Assembly (NCBI RefSeq): GCF_031458255.1
Contig: NZ_JAVDYC010000001.1
Coordinates: 6,209,001-6,273,000, forward strand
Origin: Catenuloplanes niger
Lineage (GTDB): Bacteria > Actinomycetota > Actinomycetes > Mycobacteriales > Micromonosporaceae
Direction: 5' to 3'
DNA length: 64,000 nucleotides
Part shown: positions 35,996 to 45,394 of the stretch, piece by piece
Position numbering within the stretch: position 1 is the stretch's first letter
Layout of the letters: every line of letters starts with the position of its first letter
Translations under genes and position numbers: made by a program
The notes under the pieces: model-generated
The model's database searches: none
What the model was told of the DNA's origin: nothing
What the model saw: only the letters and a program-made list of their open reading frames with translations

Positions 35996-36106
35996 ATGTC
36001 GGGTCAGATGCTTCGCGCGGCGGCGTCCTCGGCGCCGGACTGTCTCACCGGCCGTGGCTATCCGAGCCTGGCCCTCCTTGCGCCTCGGGGCGGTTGTCCG
36101 AGCTGA
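35996..36106 (+). CDS. 36-residue small ORF between promoter and terminator
   Basis: An ATG at 35996 follows a perfect AAGGAGG (35984-35990) with 5-base spacing and reads 36 codons to a TGA. The peptide begins MSGQMLRAAASS, contains two cysteines (CLTG and GGCPS) and no membrane segment. A predicted promoter lies upstream, and an intrinsic terminator with a T run starts 22 bases after the stop. This gives the ORF its own complete transcription unit, or makes it the leader of an attenuator for the tRNA genes that follow. No family is recognised. Confidence 0.55.
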   Translation: MSGQMLRAAASSAPDCLTGRGYPSLALLAPRGGCPS

Positions 36107-36128
36107 CCGGCGTCAGCGCGCGACCACG

Positions 36129-36165
36129 CCGCCCCTCCCGTCACGGGACCGGGCGGTTTTTCTTT
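36129..36165 (+). terminator. Intrinsic terminator before the tRNA array
   Basis: CCGCCC (36129-36134) pairs with GGGCGG (36151-36156), with an inner CCCG-TCA-CGGG stem, followed directly by TTTTTCTTT. It is the clearest Rho-independent terminator in the window and lies 42 bases before the first tRNA. Confidence 0.85.
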
Positions 36166-36206
36166 GCCCTCCCGAAATGCATTGATCGCAATTCTTCTTT
36201 CATCAT

Positions 36207-36280
36207 GCCTTCGTATCCCAATTGGTAGAGGAACGGCGTTGAGGACGCCGTCGTTGCGCGTTCGAATCGCGCCGGAGGCA
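36207..36280 (+). tRNA. tRNA with anticodon GAG (Leu) on a short-variable-arm body
   Basis: The 74-base cloverleaf has acceptor GCCTTCG/CGGAGGC, an imperfect D stem, anticodon stem CGGCG/CGCCG with loop TTGAGGA (anticodon GAG), a 5-base variable region and T arm GCGCG-TTCGAAT-CGCGC. The discriminator is A. The anticodon decodes leucine CUC, yet bacterial leucine tRNAs normally have a long variable arm. CCA is not encoded. Its true amino acid is therefore uncertain. Confidence 0.75.
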
Positions 36281-36294
36281 CGTGGCAACATCGG

Positions 36295-36369
36295 GCCCGG
36301 GTAGCCCAACTGGCAGGAGGCGCGCCGTTCAGGGCGGCGACAGTGTGCGTTCGAATCGCACCCCGGGCA
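36295..36369 (+). tRNA. tRNA with anticodon CAG (Leu) on a short-variable-arm body
   Basis: The 75-base cloverleaf has acceptor GCCCGGG/CCCGGGC, anticodon stem CGCCG/CGGCG with loop TTCAGGG (anticodon CAG), variable region ACAGT and T arm GTGCG-TTCGAAT-CGCAC. The discriminator is A and CCA is not encoded. It shares the D-arm irregularity (C13 opposite A22) and the TTCGAAT T-loop with the preceding tRNA, so the two are probably related by duplication. A leucine anticodon without the long variable arm is abnormal. Confidence 0.75.
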
Positions 36370-36385
36370 CGTACGGCAGGAACAT

Positions 36386-36458
36386 GGGGTCGTAGCTCAT
36401 CGGGAAGAGCGCTGTCCTCGCACGGCAGAGGTGGCGGGTTCGAGTCCCGCCGGCTCCA
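36386..36458 (+). tRNA. tRNA-Ala (anticodon CGC)
   Basis: The 73-base cloverleaf has acceptor GGGGTCG/CGGCTCC with wobble pairs, D stem GCTC/GAGC, anticodon stem CTGTC/GGCAG with loop CTCGCAC (anticodon CGC), variable region of 5 and T arm GCGGG-TTCGAGT-CCCGC. The discriminator is A. The usual G3-U70 pair for alanine identity is present as G3-T70 in the acceptor. Confidence 0.8.
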
Positions 36459-36476
36459 CGCACGAAACGGATCGAC

Positions 36477-36500
36477 CCGGTCCGGCATCCGCCGGACCGG
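36477..36500. other. Perfect hairpin between tRNA-Ala and tRNA-Tyr
   Basis: CCGGTCCGGC-ATCC-GCCGGACCGG forms a 10-bp stem with a tetraloop. It could be an RNA processing signal or terminator splitting the array into two units. Confidence 0.6.
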
Positions 36501-36505
36501 CCCGC

Positions 36506-36588
36506 GCGGGCGCGCCGACGCTGGAGAGTCGGGGGCGGCTGTAAACCGTCCGCATGGTCTGAGCAGGTTCGAATCCTGTCGCCCGCAC
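36506..36588 (+). tRNA. tRNA-Tyr (anticodon GTA)
   Basis: Acceptor GCGGGCG/CGCCCGC, D stem CCGA/TCGG, anticodon stem GGCGG/CCGTC with loop CTGTAAA (anticodon GTA), an extended variable region of about 12 bases as expected for bacterial tyrosine tRNA, and T loop TTCGAAT. The discriminator is A at 36587. The body differs strongly from usual actinobacterial tRNA-Tyr. Confidence 0.8.
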
Positions 36589-36600
36589 GCACGTTCCCAC

Positions 36601-36671
36601 GTCCGCATGTCCGAGAGGCCAGGAGCGCGACTGCAAATCGCGTCACACCGGTTCGAATCCGGTTGCGGACT
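36601..36671 (+). tRNA. tRNA-Cys (anticodon GCA)
   Basis: Acceptor GTCCGCA/TGCGGAC, D stem TCC/GGA, anticodon stem CGCGA/TCGCG with loop CTGCAAA (anticodon GCA) and T arm ACCGG-TTCGAAT-CCGGT. The discriminator is T, which is the main cysteine identity base. It lies 12 bases after the tyrosine gene. Confidence 0.85.
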
Positions 36672-36675
36672 CGCG

Positions 36676-36734
36676 GCGCGACCCGGGGAGCGGCGGTGGA
36701 CCGCACGGTCCGCCGCCGCTCCCCGGAGTCGCGC
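36676..36734. terminator. Long hairpin ending the tRNA array
   Basis: GCGCGAC and the following CCGGGGAGCGGCGG pair with CCGCCGCTCCCCGG and GTCGCGC over about 59 bases. It sits between tRNA-Cys and the convergent YcxB-like gene and should terminate both. Confidence 0.75.
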
Positions 36735-36735
36735 G

Positions 36736-37254
36736 TCAGCGGACGCGGACCGGCTCGTCGATGATCATGCCGCGTTCGACGAGGAAGTCCTCCAGTGTCT
36801 GCTCCTGCTCGTCGGTGAGCGGGGCGCGGGGCACGTCGAAGGAGCGGCCGCCCTCCTCGGCGCGGAAGAAGTAGGCGTGCGGGATGCGGACCGCGTAGCG
36901 GATGCCGGCCCAGTTCCAGGTGGTGCTGCCGATCGGCGTGCTGGACTCGAGGGCCTCGTCGGTGATCAGCCAGTCGCGCGGGGTGCACCAGGAGGCGGGG
37001 ACGGCGAGCTCGTCCTGCCAGCGGTCGTGCGCGCGGATGCACAGCCCGACGCCGATCAGGACCAGCGCGGGACCGGCCAGTGCCAGCTCGTCCTTGATGC
37101 CGGCGGACAGCAGCGCGGTGAGGCCCCAGGCGATCCCGGCCGCGAGCAGCAGCACGCCGCCGAGCAGGCTCGGCGCGGCGGCGGCACGGCCCGCCTGGGC
37201 TCGCTGTTCGCGGAAGTACTCCCGGGGACGCGCGTACGTGAACTCGATTCGCAC
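36736..37254 (-). CDS. YcxB-like membrane protein
   Basis: The 172-residue protein starts at a GTG (VRIEFTYARPREYFREQRAQ). It has two close membrane helices (about residues 33-50 and 56-75) and a soluble C-terminal domain. That domain follows the YcxB pattern: LITDEALESSTPIGSTTWNW, AYFFRAEEGGRSFDVPRAPL and a final helix TDEQEQTLEDFLVERG. YcxB-like proteins are small bacterial membrane proteins of unknown function. It is probably monocistronic; the upstream pfl operon ends about 130 bases before its start. Confidence 0.75.
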   Translation of the reverse strand: MRIEFTYARPREYFREQRAQAGRAAAAPSLLGGVLLLAAGIAWGLTALLSAGIKDELALAGPALVLIGVGLCIRAHDRWQDELAVPASWCTPRDWLITDEALESSTPIGSTTWNWAGIRYAVRIPHAYFFRAEEGGRSFDVPRAPLTDEQEQTLEDFLVERGMIIDEPVRVR

Positions 37255-37349
37255 CGGTTGATCGTAGGGTGTCGGTCCAACGGGACACTGTGGAGGCGGT
37301 GCGCAAGCCGCAAACCAGCCCTTTCCGCGCCGGCCGGCGGGGCTTACCA

Positions 37350-37381
37350 GGGGCCCGGCCCGGCCGGGCCGGGCCGGGCCC
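37350..37381. terminator. GC-only palindromic tract after pflA
   Basis: A run of GGCCC/GGGCC units (GGGCCCGGCCCGGCCGGGCC and onward) forms several alternative stems directly after the pflA stop codon. It probably acts as the operon terminator on the minus strand. Confidence 0.55.
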
Positions 37382-37382
37382 G

Positions 37383-38117
37383 TCAGGTGACGGTCAGGCC
37401 GCGGGCGCGAAAGATGTCGCGGGCCGCCTCGACCGCCTCGTGCGACGGCGGCACCGTGTCGCGCAACGGGAACTCCAGGCCGATCGCGTCGTACTTGTGC
37501 TGGCCGAGCCGGTGGAACGGCAGCACCTCGACGCGCTCGACCGTGGGCAGCTCCGCGGCGAAGTCGGCGATCCCGCCGATGTTCGACGGATCGTCGGTCA
37601 GGCCGGGGACCAGCACGAACCGTACCCAGACCGGCTTGTGCAACGCGGCCAGGCGGCGGCCGAAGCGCAGCGTCGGCGCGATCTCGCCGGTGCCGGTGAC
37701 CCGGCGGTAGGTGGCCGGGTCGGCGGACTTGACGTCCAGCAGCACCAGGTCGACCGCGTCCAGCAGCGTGTCCGAGGCCCGGTCGCCGTAGAAGCCGGAC
37801 GTGTCCAGCGCGGTGTGCAGGCCGCGCATCCGGCACGCGTGCAGGAACGCCTCCGTGAACCGGGCCTGCTGCAGCGGCTCGCCGCCGCTCAGCGTCACCC
37901 CGCCGCCGCTGACCCGGATGAACCGCTCGTAACCGTGCAGCGCGCTCATCAGGTCGTCCACGGTCATCAGCGTGCCGCTGCGCCGGTACCAGGTGTCGGG
38001 GGAGTGGCAGTAGAGGCAGCGGAGCGGGCAGCCGGCCAGGAACGCCACGAAACGGGTGCCGGGCCCGTCCACGCCGATCGACGTGTCGAACGAGTGGACG
38101 GACCCCGTGATGTTCAC
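37383..38117 (-). CDS. pflA: Pyruvate formate-lyase activating enzyme
   Basis: The 244-residue radical SAM enzyme has the cluster motif C30-xxx-C34-xx-C37 ([15 protein letters not shown]), at nearly the same place as in E. coli PFL-activase, and the SAM-binding [14 protein letters not shown]. It uses a 4Fe-4S cluster and S-adenosylmethionine to abstract hydrogen from a glycine of PflB, creating the glycyl radical. It overlaps the pflB stop by four bases, so the two are co-translated. The assignment is firm. Confidence 0.97.
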   Translation of the reverse strand: MNITGSVHSFDTSIGVDGPGTRFVAFLAGCPLRCLYCHSPDTWYRRSGTLMTVDDLMSALHGYERFIRVSGGGVTLSGGEPLQQARFTEAFLHACRMRGLHTALDTSGFYGDRASDTLLDAVDLVLLDVKSADPATYRRVTGTGEIAPTLRFGRRLAALHKPVWVRFVLVPGLTDDPSNIGGIADFAAELPTVERVEVLPFHRLGQHKYDAIGLEFPLRDTVPPSHEAVEAARDIFRARGLTVT

Positions 38118-40372
38118 AGCGACCCGTGGAAGGTCCGGGAGACCACGTCGCGCTGCTGCTCCCGGGTCAGCCGCACGAAGTTCACCGCGTAACCGGAGAC
38201 CCGGACGGTGAGCTGCGGGTACTTCTCCGGGTGCTCCATCGCGTCCTCCAGCGTGGCGCGGTCCAGCACGTTGACGTTCATGTGGAAGCCACCGGTCCCG
38301 GTGTAGCCGTCCAGCACACCGACCAGGTCGGTGATCCGGTCCGCGCGGGTGTGCCCGAGGCCGTCCGGCGTGACCGTGCAGGTCAGCGAGATGCCGTCCC
38401 GGGCCGAGGCGTACGGCAGCTTCGCCACCGAGAGCGCGGCCGCGACCAGGCCGTGCTTGTCCCGGCCGTTCATCGGGTTCGCGCCCGGTGCGAACGGCTG
38501 GCCGGCGCGGCGGCCGTCCGGCGTGTTGCCGGTGTGCTTGCCGTAGACCACGTTCGAGGTGATGGTCAGCACACTCATCGTCGGCTCCGCGCCCCGGTAG
38601 GCCGGCTGCCGCCGGATCCGGGACATGAACTCCTCGACCAGCCAGGTGGCCATCGCGTCGACCCGGTCGTCGTTGTTGCCGAAGCTCGGGTAGTCGCCCT
38701 CGATCTCGTAGTCCACGGCCAGCCCGGTGTCGTCGCGGACGACGCGGACGGTCGCGTACCGGATGGCGGAGAGGCTGTCCACGGCCACGCTCAGGCCGGC
38801 GATGCCGGTGGCCAGGAAGCGATGCACGGGGTAGTCGTGCAGCGCCATCTCCAGCCGCTCGTACGCGTACCTGTCGTGCATGGCGTGAATGACGTTGAGC
38901 GCGTCCACGTACGTCTCGGCCAGCCAGTCCAGCGTGCGTTCGTACGCCGCGACCACCTCGCCGAACTCCAGGACGTCACCGGTCAGCGGCGCCGACACCG
39001 GCGCCACCTGGTCACCGGACATCTCGTCCCGGCCGCCGTTGATCGCGTAGAGCAGCGCCTTCGCCACGTTCGCCCGGGCGCCGAAGAACTGCATCTGCTT
39101 GCCGACCCGCATGCCGGACACGCAGCACGCGATCGCGGTGTCGTCGCCGTACTCGGTGCGCAGCGCGTCGTCGTTCTCGTACTGGATCGCGCTGGTGTCC
39201 AGCGACACCTGCGCGCAGAACCGCTTGAAGCCCGCGGGCAGCGCGGCGGACCACAGTACGGTCAGGTTCGGCTCCGGCGCCGGGCCCAGGTTGTACAGCG
39301 TCTGCAGGTAGCGGAAGCTGGTCCGGGTCACCAGCGGGCGGCCGTCCGCGCCGAGGCCGCCGAGGCTCTCGGTCACCCAGGTCGGGTCGCCGGAGAAGAG
39401 CGCGTCGTACTCCGGCGTGCGCAGGAACCGGATGATCCGCAGCTTGATCACGAAGTCGTCGACCAGTTCCTGCGCCTCGATCTCGGTCAGGTCACCGGCC
39501 GCGATGTCCCGCTGCAGGTACACGTCGACGAACGTGGCGGTCCGGCCGAGCGACATCGCGGCGCCGTTCTGCTCCTTCGTCGCGGCCAGGTAGGCGAAGT
39601 ACAGCCACTGGATCGCCTCGCGCCCGGTCGTGGCCGGCCCGGAGATGTCGTACCCGTAGGACGCGGCCATCTCCTTCAGTTCGCGCAGCGCGCGGACCTG
39701 CTCGGCCAGTTCCTCCCGGTCCCGGATCACGTGCTCGGTCGACCGCGCGTGGTCCAGCGCGCCCTTCAGCGTGATCCGCTCGGTGATCAGCCGGTCCACG
39801 CCGTAGAGCGCGACCCGCCGGTAGTCACCGATGATCCGGCCGCGGCCGTAGGCGTCCGGCAGGCCGGTGATGATGTGCGAGCGACGGGCCTTCAGCACCG
39901 CCTGGGGGTACGCGTCGAACACCGCGTCGTTGTGGGTCTTGCGGTACTTGCCGAACGTCTCCCGCACGGCCGGGTCCAGCTCGTACCCGTAGGCCTTCAG
40001 CCCGTTCTCCACCATCCGCAGGCCGCCGTTCGGCATGATCGCCCGGCGCAGCGGTGCGTCCGTCTGCAGGCCGACGATCAGCTCGTTGTCCCGGTCGATG
40101 TACCCCGGCGCGTGGCTGGTGATCGTCGACGGTGTGCGCGCGTCCACGTCGTAGACGCCGCGCTCGCGCTCCACCGGGAACATCGCCTGCAGCTTCGCCC
40201 AGACGTCCAGCGTCCGGCAGGTCGGGCCGGTGAGGAAGTGGTGGTCCCCCTCGTACGGCGTGTAGTTGTCCCGGATGAAGCCGGCCACGTCGACGTCCCG
40301 CCGCCAGTCCGTGCCGGCGAAGCCCCGCCACGCGTCCGCGGTCGACGTCCGCGCCTCTGCCTGTGCCGTCAT
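38114..40372 (-). CDS. pflB: Formate C-acetyltransferase (pyruvate formate-lyase)
   Basis: The 752-residue enzyme splits pyruvate and CoA into acetyl-CoA and formate anaerobically. The catalytic pair is C416-C417 in IACCVSGM and the radical glycine is G727 in [13 protein letters not shown]; both positions agree with E. coli PflB (C418/C419 and G734 of 759). Other family blocks include [14 protein letters not shown] and [18 protein letters not shown]. The enzyme is oxygen-sensitive in its active form, so expression under oxygen limitation is expected. It is the second gene after a small unknown ORF on the same strand. Confidence 0.97.
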   Translation of the reverse strand: MTAQAEARTSTADAWRGFAGTDWRRDVDVAGFIRDNYTPYEGDHHFLTGPTCRTLDVWAKLQAMFPVERERGVYDVDARTPSTITSHAPGYIDRDNELIVGLQTDAPLRRAIMPNGGLRMVENGLKAYGYELDPAVRETFGKYRKTHNDAVFDAYPQAVLKARRSHIITGLPDAYGRGRIIGDYRRVALYGVDRLITERITLKGALDHARSTEHVIRDREELAEQVRALRELKEMAASYGYDISGPATTGREAIQWLYFAYLAATKEQNGAAMSLGRTATFVDVYLQRDIAAGDLTEIEAQELVDDFVIKLRIIRFLRTPEYDALFSGDPTWVTESLGGLGADGRPLVTRTSFRYLQTLYNLGPAPEPNLTVLWSAALPAGFKRFCAQVSLDTSAIQYENDDALRTEYGDDTAIACCVSGMRVGKQMQFFGARANVAKALLYAINGGRDEMSGDQVAPVSAPLTGDVLEFGEVVAAYERTLDWLAETYVDALNVIHAMHDRYAYERLEMALHDYPVHRFLATGIAGLSVAVDSLSAIRYATVRVVRDDTGLAVDYEIEGDYPSFGNNDDRVDAMATWLVEEFMSRIRRQPAYRGAEPTMSVLTITSNVVYGKHTGNTPDGRRAGQPFAPGANPMNGRDKHGLVAAALSVAKLPYASARDGISLTCTVTPDGLGHTRADRITDLVGVLDGYTGTGGFHMNVNVLDRATLEDAMEHPEKYPQLTVRVSGYAVNFVRLTREQQRDVVSRTFHGSL

Positions 40373-40387
40373 CGCCGGCCTCCCCTC

Positions 40388-40576
40388 TCACCGTTCACGA
40401 CCAGCGTCGTCCCGGCGGGGGCGCGCGGACAGGGCCGGAGGTCCCGGTCCGCACGTCCGTTGGGCCGTCCACACCGTCGAGATCCGGGCGCCGGCCGCGG
40501 CGTCGTCGACGAGCAGGACGAGGTTGCCGTCGTGGTCGCTGTAGAGGACCTCGATCCGCACGCCCGCGTCCGCCAT
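40388..40576 (-). CDS. Small hypothetical protein upstream of pflB
   Basis: A 62-residue frame opens MADAGVRIEVLYSDHDGNLV and continues LLVDDAAAGARISTVWTAQ before a basic, less ordered tail. The first 35 residues look like a genuine strand-turn-strand unit. It ends 15 bases before the pflB start. The ribosome site is weak (GGGCGG). It may be a small regulator or a remnant. No family is recognised. Confidence 0.4.
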   Translation of the reverse strand: MADAGVRIEVLYSDHDGNLVLLVDDAAAGARISTVWTAQRTCGPGPPALSARPRRDDAGRER

Positions 40577-40593
40577 CCGCCCGGCGATCGTTC

Positions 40594-40779
40594 GCGCACC
40601 CGTGCCTGGACCGGAGCGAGCGCCGGCAGCACCTGGCCGGCGCGCTCGGGGCGGCCCTGCTGTCCCGGCTGATCGCGCTGGAGTGGGTGCGTCGCCGGCC
40701 CGCCGGCCGTGCGGTGCTGGTGACGGACGCGGGCCGCGCCGGGCTGCGCGAGCACTTCGGGTGCGACCTCGCGCGCTGA
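40594..40779 (+). pseudogene. C-terminal remnant of an ArsR-type regulator
   Basis: The frame reads LDRSERRQHLAGALGAALL, SRLIALEWVRRRPAGRAVLV and TDAGRAGLREHFGCDL. This is the typical C-terminal end of a class of actinobacterial ArsR-family regulators: DWTERRPHLAGALG…RALRVTPAGREGL…FG type. The N-terminal winged helix is missing upstream, where the opposite strand holds another small ORF. It is best read as a truncated gene next to the pfl operon, which it may once have controlled. Confidence 0.65.
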
Positions 40780-42999
<2,220 letters not shown>

Positions 43000-43011
43000 C
43001 GTTTCGACCAG

Positions 43012-43050
43012 GACGAAGCCGGTCGCGGGATTGCCGCGGCCGGCTTCGTC
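43012..43050. terminator. Hairpin after argG
   Basis: GACGAAGCCGG (43012-43022) pairs with CCGGCTTCGTC (43040-43050), with an inner CGCGG/CCGCG stem. It follows the argG stop by 12 bases. Confidence 0.8.
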
Positions 43051-43100
43051 GTGTTCCGCTCTCAACCTTTGGCGGGACAGCGAGCGTTTGGCCGGGTGTG

Positions 43101-43616
43101 ATGTCAACAGACGACGGGTTCCGCGAGTTCGTCCGGGAGCACTGGGGGCCGCTGACGCGGACCGCCTACCTGCTCACCGGCGACCGGGGCCACGCGGAGG
43201 ACCTGGTCCAGACCGCGCTGGAGAAGACGCACCGGAAGTGGCGCACGGTGTCCCGGATGGACGCACCGGTCGCGTACGTGCGCAAGGCCATGGTCAACAC
43301 CGCGATCTCCTGGCGGCGGCGGCGCGGCTTCGGGCGCGGCACCGGCGCGGGCCCGGAGCCGGCCGCGGCGGGTGACCCGTACCAGCAGGTCGTCGACCGG
43401 CAACGGTTGACCACCGCGCTGCGCGCGCTGCCCCCGAAGATGCGCGCGGTGCTGGTGCTGCGCTACTTCGAGGACCTCACCGAAGCCGACGTGGCGGCCA
43501 CCCTGGGCTGCTCGGTCGGCACCGTGAAGAGCCAGGTGTCCCGCGGGCTGCAACGCCTGCGCGCCGAGATGGCCGACGCCCCGACGACCACCGTCCTGCA
43601 GGAGAGCCGCGCATGA
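43101..43616 (+). CDS. SigE-family ECF sigma factor
   Basis: The 171-residue protein has sigma region 2 (GFREFVREHWGPLTRTAYLLTGDRGHAEDLVQTALEK split over helices; YVRKAMVNTAISWRRRR) and region 4 (LPPKMRAVLVLRYFEDLTEADVAATLGCSVGTVKSQVSRGL). This is the actinobacterial SigE (TIGR02983-like) type. The start is ATG 43101 or GTG 43098. It overlaps the following membrane protein gene by four bases, which marks that gene as its likely anti-sigma or partner. The regulon is unknown. Confidence 0.92.
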   Translation: MSTDDGFREFVREHWGPLTRTAYLLTGDRGHAEDLVQTALEKTHRKWRTVSRMDAPVAYVRKAMVNTAISWRRRRGFGRGTGAGPEPAAAGDPYQQVVDRQRLTTALRALPPKMRAVLVLRYFEDLTEADVAATLGCSVGTVKSQVSRGLQRLRAEMADAPTTTVLQESRA

Positions 43617-45001
43617 CCATCGAAACCACGCTGCGTGACGAGCTCGCGGCCCGGGCCGCCACGCTCGATCTGCCGGACGACCCGTGGCCCGCGTTCGCCG
43701 GCCGGGAGCGCCGGCACCGCCGCATCCGGCGCGCCCGGGCCGGCGTCGTCGCGGGCGCGCTGGCCGTGCTGACCGTGCTGCAGTTCGGCGCGGTGCCGAT
43801 GCCCGGCTGGGCGCCCGGCATCGCGGTCGCCGCGGCGAACAACGCGCTGCTGAACAGCCCGGTCCGCGGCTCGCTGGCCGGCGACACCGCCTGGCTGGAG
43901 GGCATGCGCGACCGGGTCGAGGACCTGCCGGAGGCGGAGGAGTACTGGCGGATCGACGACAAGAGCAAGATCCGGTTCCTGTACGCGGCGGACGTCGGCG
44001 ACGCCCGTCTGGTGCTGATGTACCTGCCGCTGCGCTGGGGATTCTTCACCGACTCGGCACTGGTCTGGTACGAGGGCGCCGCCGGTGCCGCACCGGAGGA
44101 GATGATGCTGAGCGCCTCCGGCGACAGCGAGCAGCGGGCCGCGGTCACGACGGCCGTGACGGCCGGCACCCGGGCGCACGCGGTCGTGGTCGGCCCGGTC
44201 GGCACCACCGCGTCGATCAGCAGCGGCTTCAGCTACGGCGCGGACGGCCGGGTGCACCACAACCCGCCGGTCAGCGGCCCACCCGGCAGCGGCATCGCGG
44301 AACTGGTGCTCCCGCCCACGCCCGTGCTGCCACCGTTCCGGATGACGCTCACCGACGGCGGCCGGGAGATCCCGCTCGGCAGCACGGCCGGCGGCGGCGG
44401 GGACGGCGTCACGCCCGACCCGGCCCCGTTCCGCGCGGCCGCCGCGGCCGCGCTCGGCGATCGGCCGTTCGACGCCGGGATGCTCGGCGGCTGGCTGGAG
44501 TCCGCGCTCCACGCCCACGGCCTGACGCTGGACGCCGTGCGCGTCGGCGTGCGCTGGACCGGCACCGTCGGCGGGCGCCCGGCCGCGCTGTTCACGGTGC
44601 ACCGGCCCGGCGAGGGCGTGCTCGCGTTCGCGGTCCGGGGCCTCGATCCGCCGCACGGGTCCCGCGAGGACCTCCGCCTGCTGCTGCCGGCGGACGGCGC
44701 GGACCGGCGCCCGATCGGCTGGCGCCTGCACGCCGAGACCGGCGACGCGCACACCGACCGGGTGCACGTGGTGGCCCCGGCCGGCACGGCCCGGCTCACC
44801 ATCAGCGTCGGCGGCGGCGCCCCGGCCGAGGTCCCGCTGGACGCGGCCGGTCACGGCGAGACCCGGGTCGCCCCGGACGCGGCGGCCACCATGACGGCCT
44901 ACGCACCGGACGGCACCGAGATCGCCTCCTCCCCGCTGACCCCGTTCACCGACGGCGGCGGCATCACCGGCGACACCCCGGCCACCCGCGTCGTCCCCTG
45001 A
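43613..45001 (+). CDS. Membrane-anchored partner of the SigE-type sigma factor
   Basis: The 462-residue protein has a cytoplasmic N terminus of about 40 residues (LRDELAARAATLDLPDDPWPAF, then arginine-rich), one membrane helix (about 41-60, AGVVAGALAVLTVLQFGAV) and a large external domain of unknown fold. The short helical cytoplasmic part is where an anti-sigma contact would be, although no zinc-binding HxxxCxxC is present. The external region has beta-rich stretches (IRFLYAADVGDARLVLMYL) and Gly/Pro linkers. The ATGA overlap with the sigma gene supports joint function. A strong terminator follows. Confidence 0.7.
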   Translation: MTIETTLRDELAARAATLDLPDDPWPAFAGRERRHRRIRRARAGVVAGALAVLTVLQFGAVPMPGWAPGIAVAAANNALLNSPVRGSLAGDTAWLEGMRDRVEDLPEAEEYWRIDDKSKIRFLYAADVGDARLVLMYLPLRWGFFTDSALVWYEGAAGAAPEEMMLSASGDSEQRAAVTTAVTAGTRAHAVVVGPVGTTASISSGFSYGADGRVHHNPPVSGPPGSGIAELVLPPTPVLPPFRMTLTDGGREIPLGSTAGGGGDGVTPDPAPFRAAAAAALGDRPFDAGMLGGWLESALHAHGLTLDAVRVGVRWTGTVGGRPAALFTVHRPGEGVLAFAVRGLDPPHGSREDLRLLLPADGADRRPIGWRLHAETGDAHTDRVHVVAPAGTARLTISVGGGAPAEVPLDAAGHGETRVAPDAAATMTAYAPDGTEIASSPLTPFTDGGGITGDTPATRVVP

Positions 45002-45008
45002 CCCCACA

Positions 45009-45054
45009 ACGACCGTGCCGGTCCCGCACCCCCGGGCGGGACCGGCACGGTCGT
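45009..45054. terminator. 19-bp perfect hairpin
   Basis: ACGACCGTGCCGGTCCCGC (45009-45027) pairs perfectly with 45036-45054 around an 8-base loop, immediately after the sigma/partner operon. Confidence 0.88.
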
Positions 45055-45394
45055 ATCCGTGCGCCGGGCCGCCCGGCGACCGGGAAGCGGGCGGGTGGCG
45101 AGAATCGCGGCCCGGCCGTCCACCACCACGCCGGCCGAACGCCACGGTTTTGGCGTCGACCTCCAGCGGCTTTCTGAAATCGAATCTGGTCAACCCGTCG
45201 GGAACGATGTCGGGAGTGACCCATGATTCGTTGATCGAGCCGTCGACACCAACGTCGGCCGATGCCGGAACGGGGTGGCCGGATATCCTGATCGGGCCTC
45301 CGAGCCGGCGGACCGGGACGCGTATCCGGTGGCACGGCCGGCTCGATCAGCGCGTGTGCTCGCCCGAGGCGACCGACCTCCGGAAGGGGGCGTG
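45055..45394. other. Intergenic stretch without a recognisable gene
   Basis: These 340 bases between the terminator and the MFS gene show no credible coding frame with a ribosome site. The last 15 bases contain GGAAGGGGG, the ribosome site for the MFS transporter. Promoter elements are not obvious. Confidence 0.4.

Noticed and set aside
35794-36671. Integrated mobile element using a tRNA attachment site
   Set aside because: No integrase, excisionase or direct repeat matching a tRNA 3' end was found on either side. The array may be of foreign origin, but an element cannot be shown.
36058-37306. Long minus-strand frames across the tRNA array
   Set aside because: They are antisense to five foldable tRNA genes and have no conserved protein pattern. 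The real minus-strand gene there is the YcxB-like one at 36736-37254.
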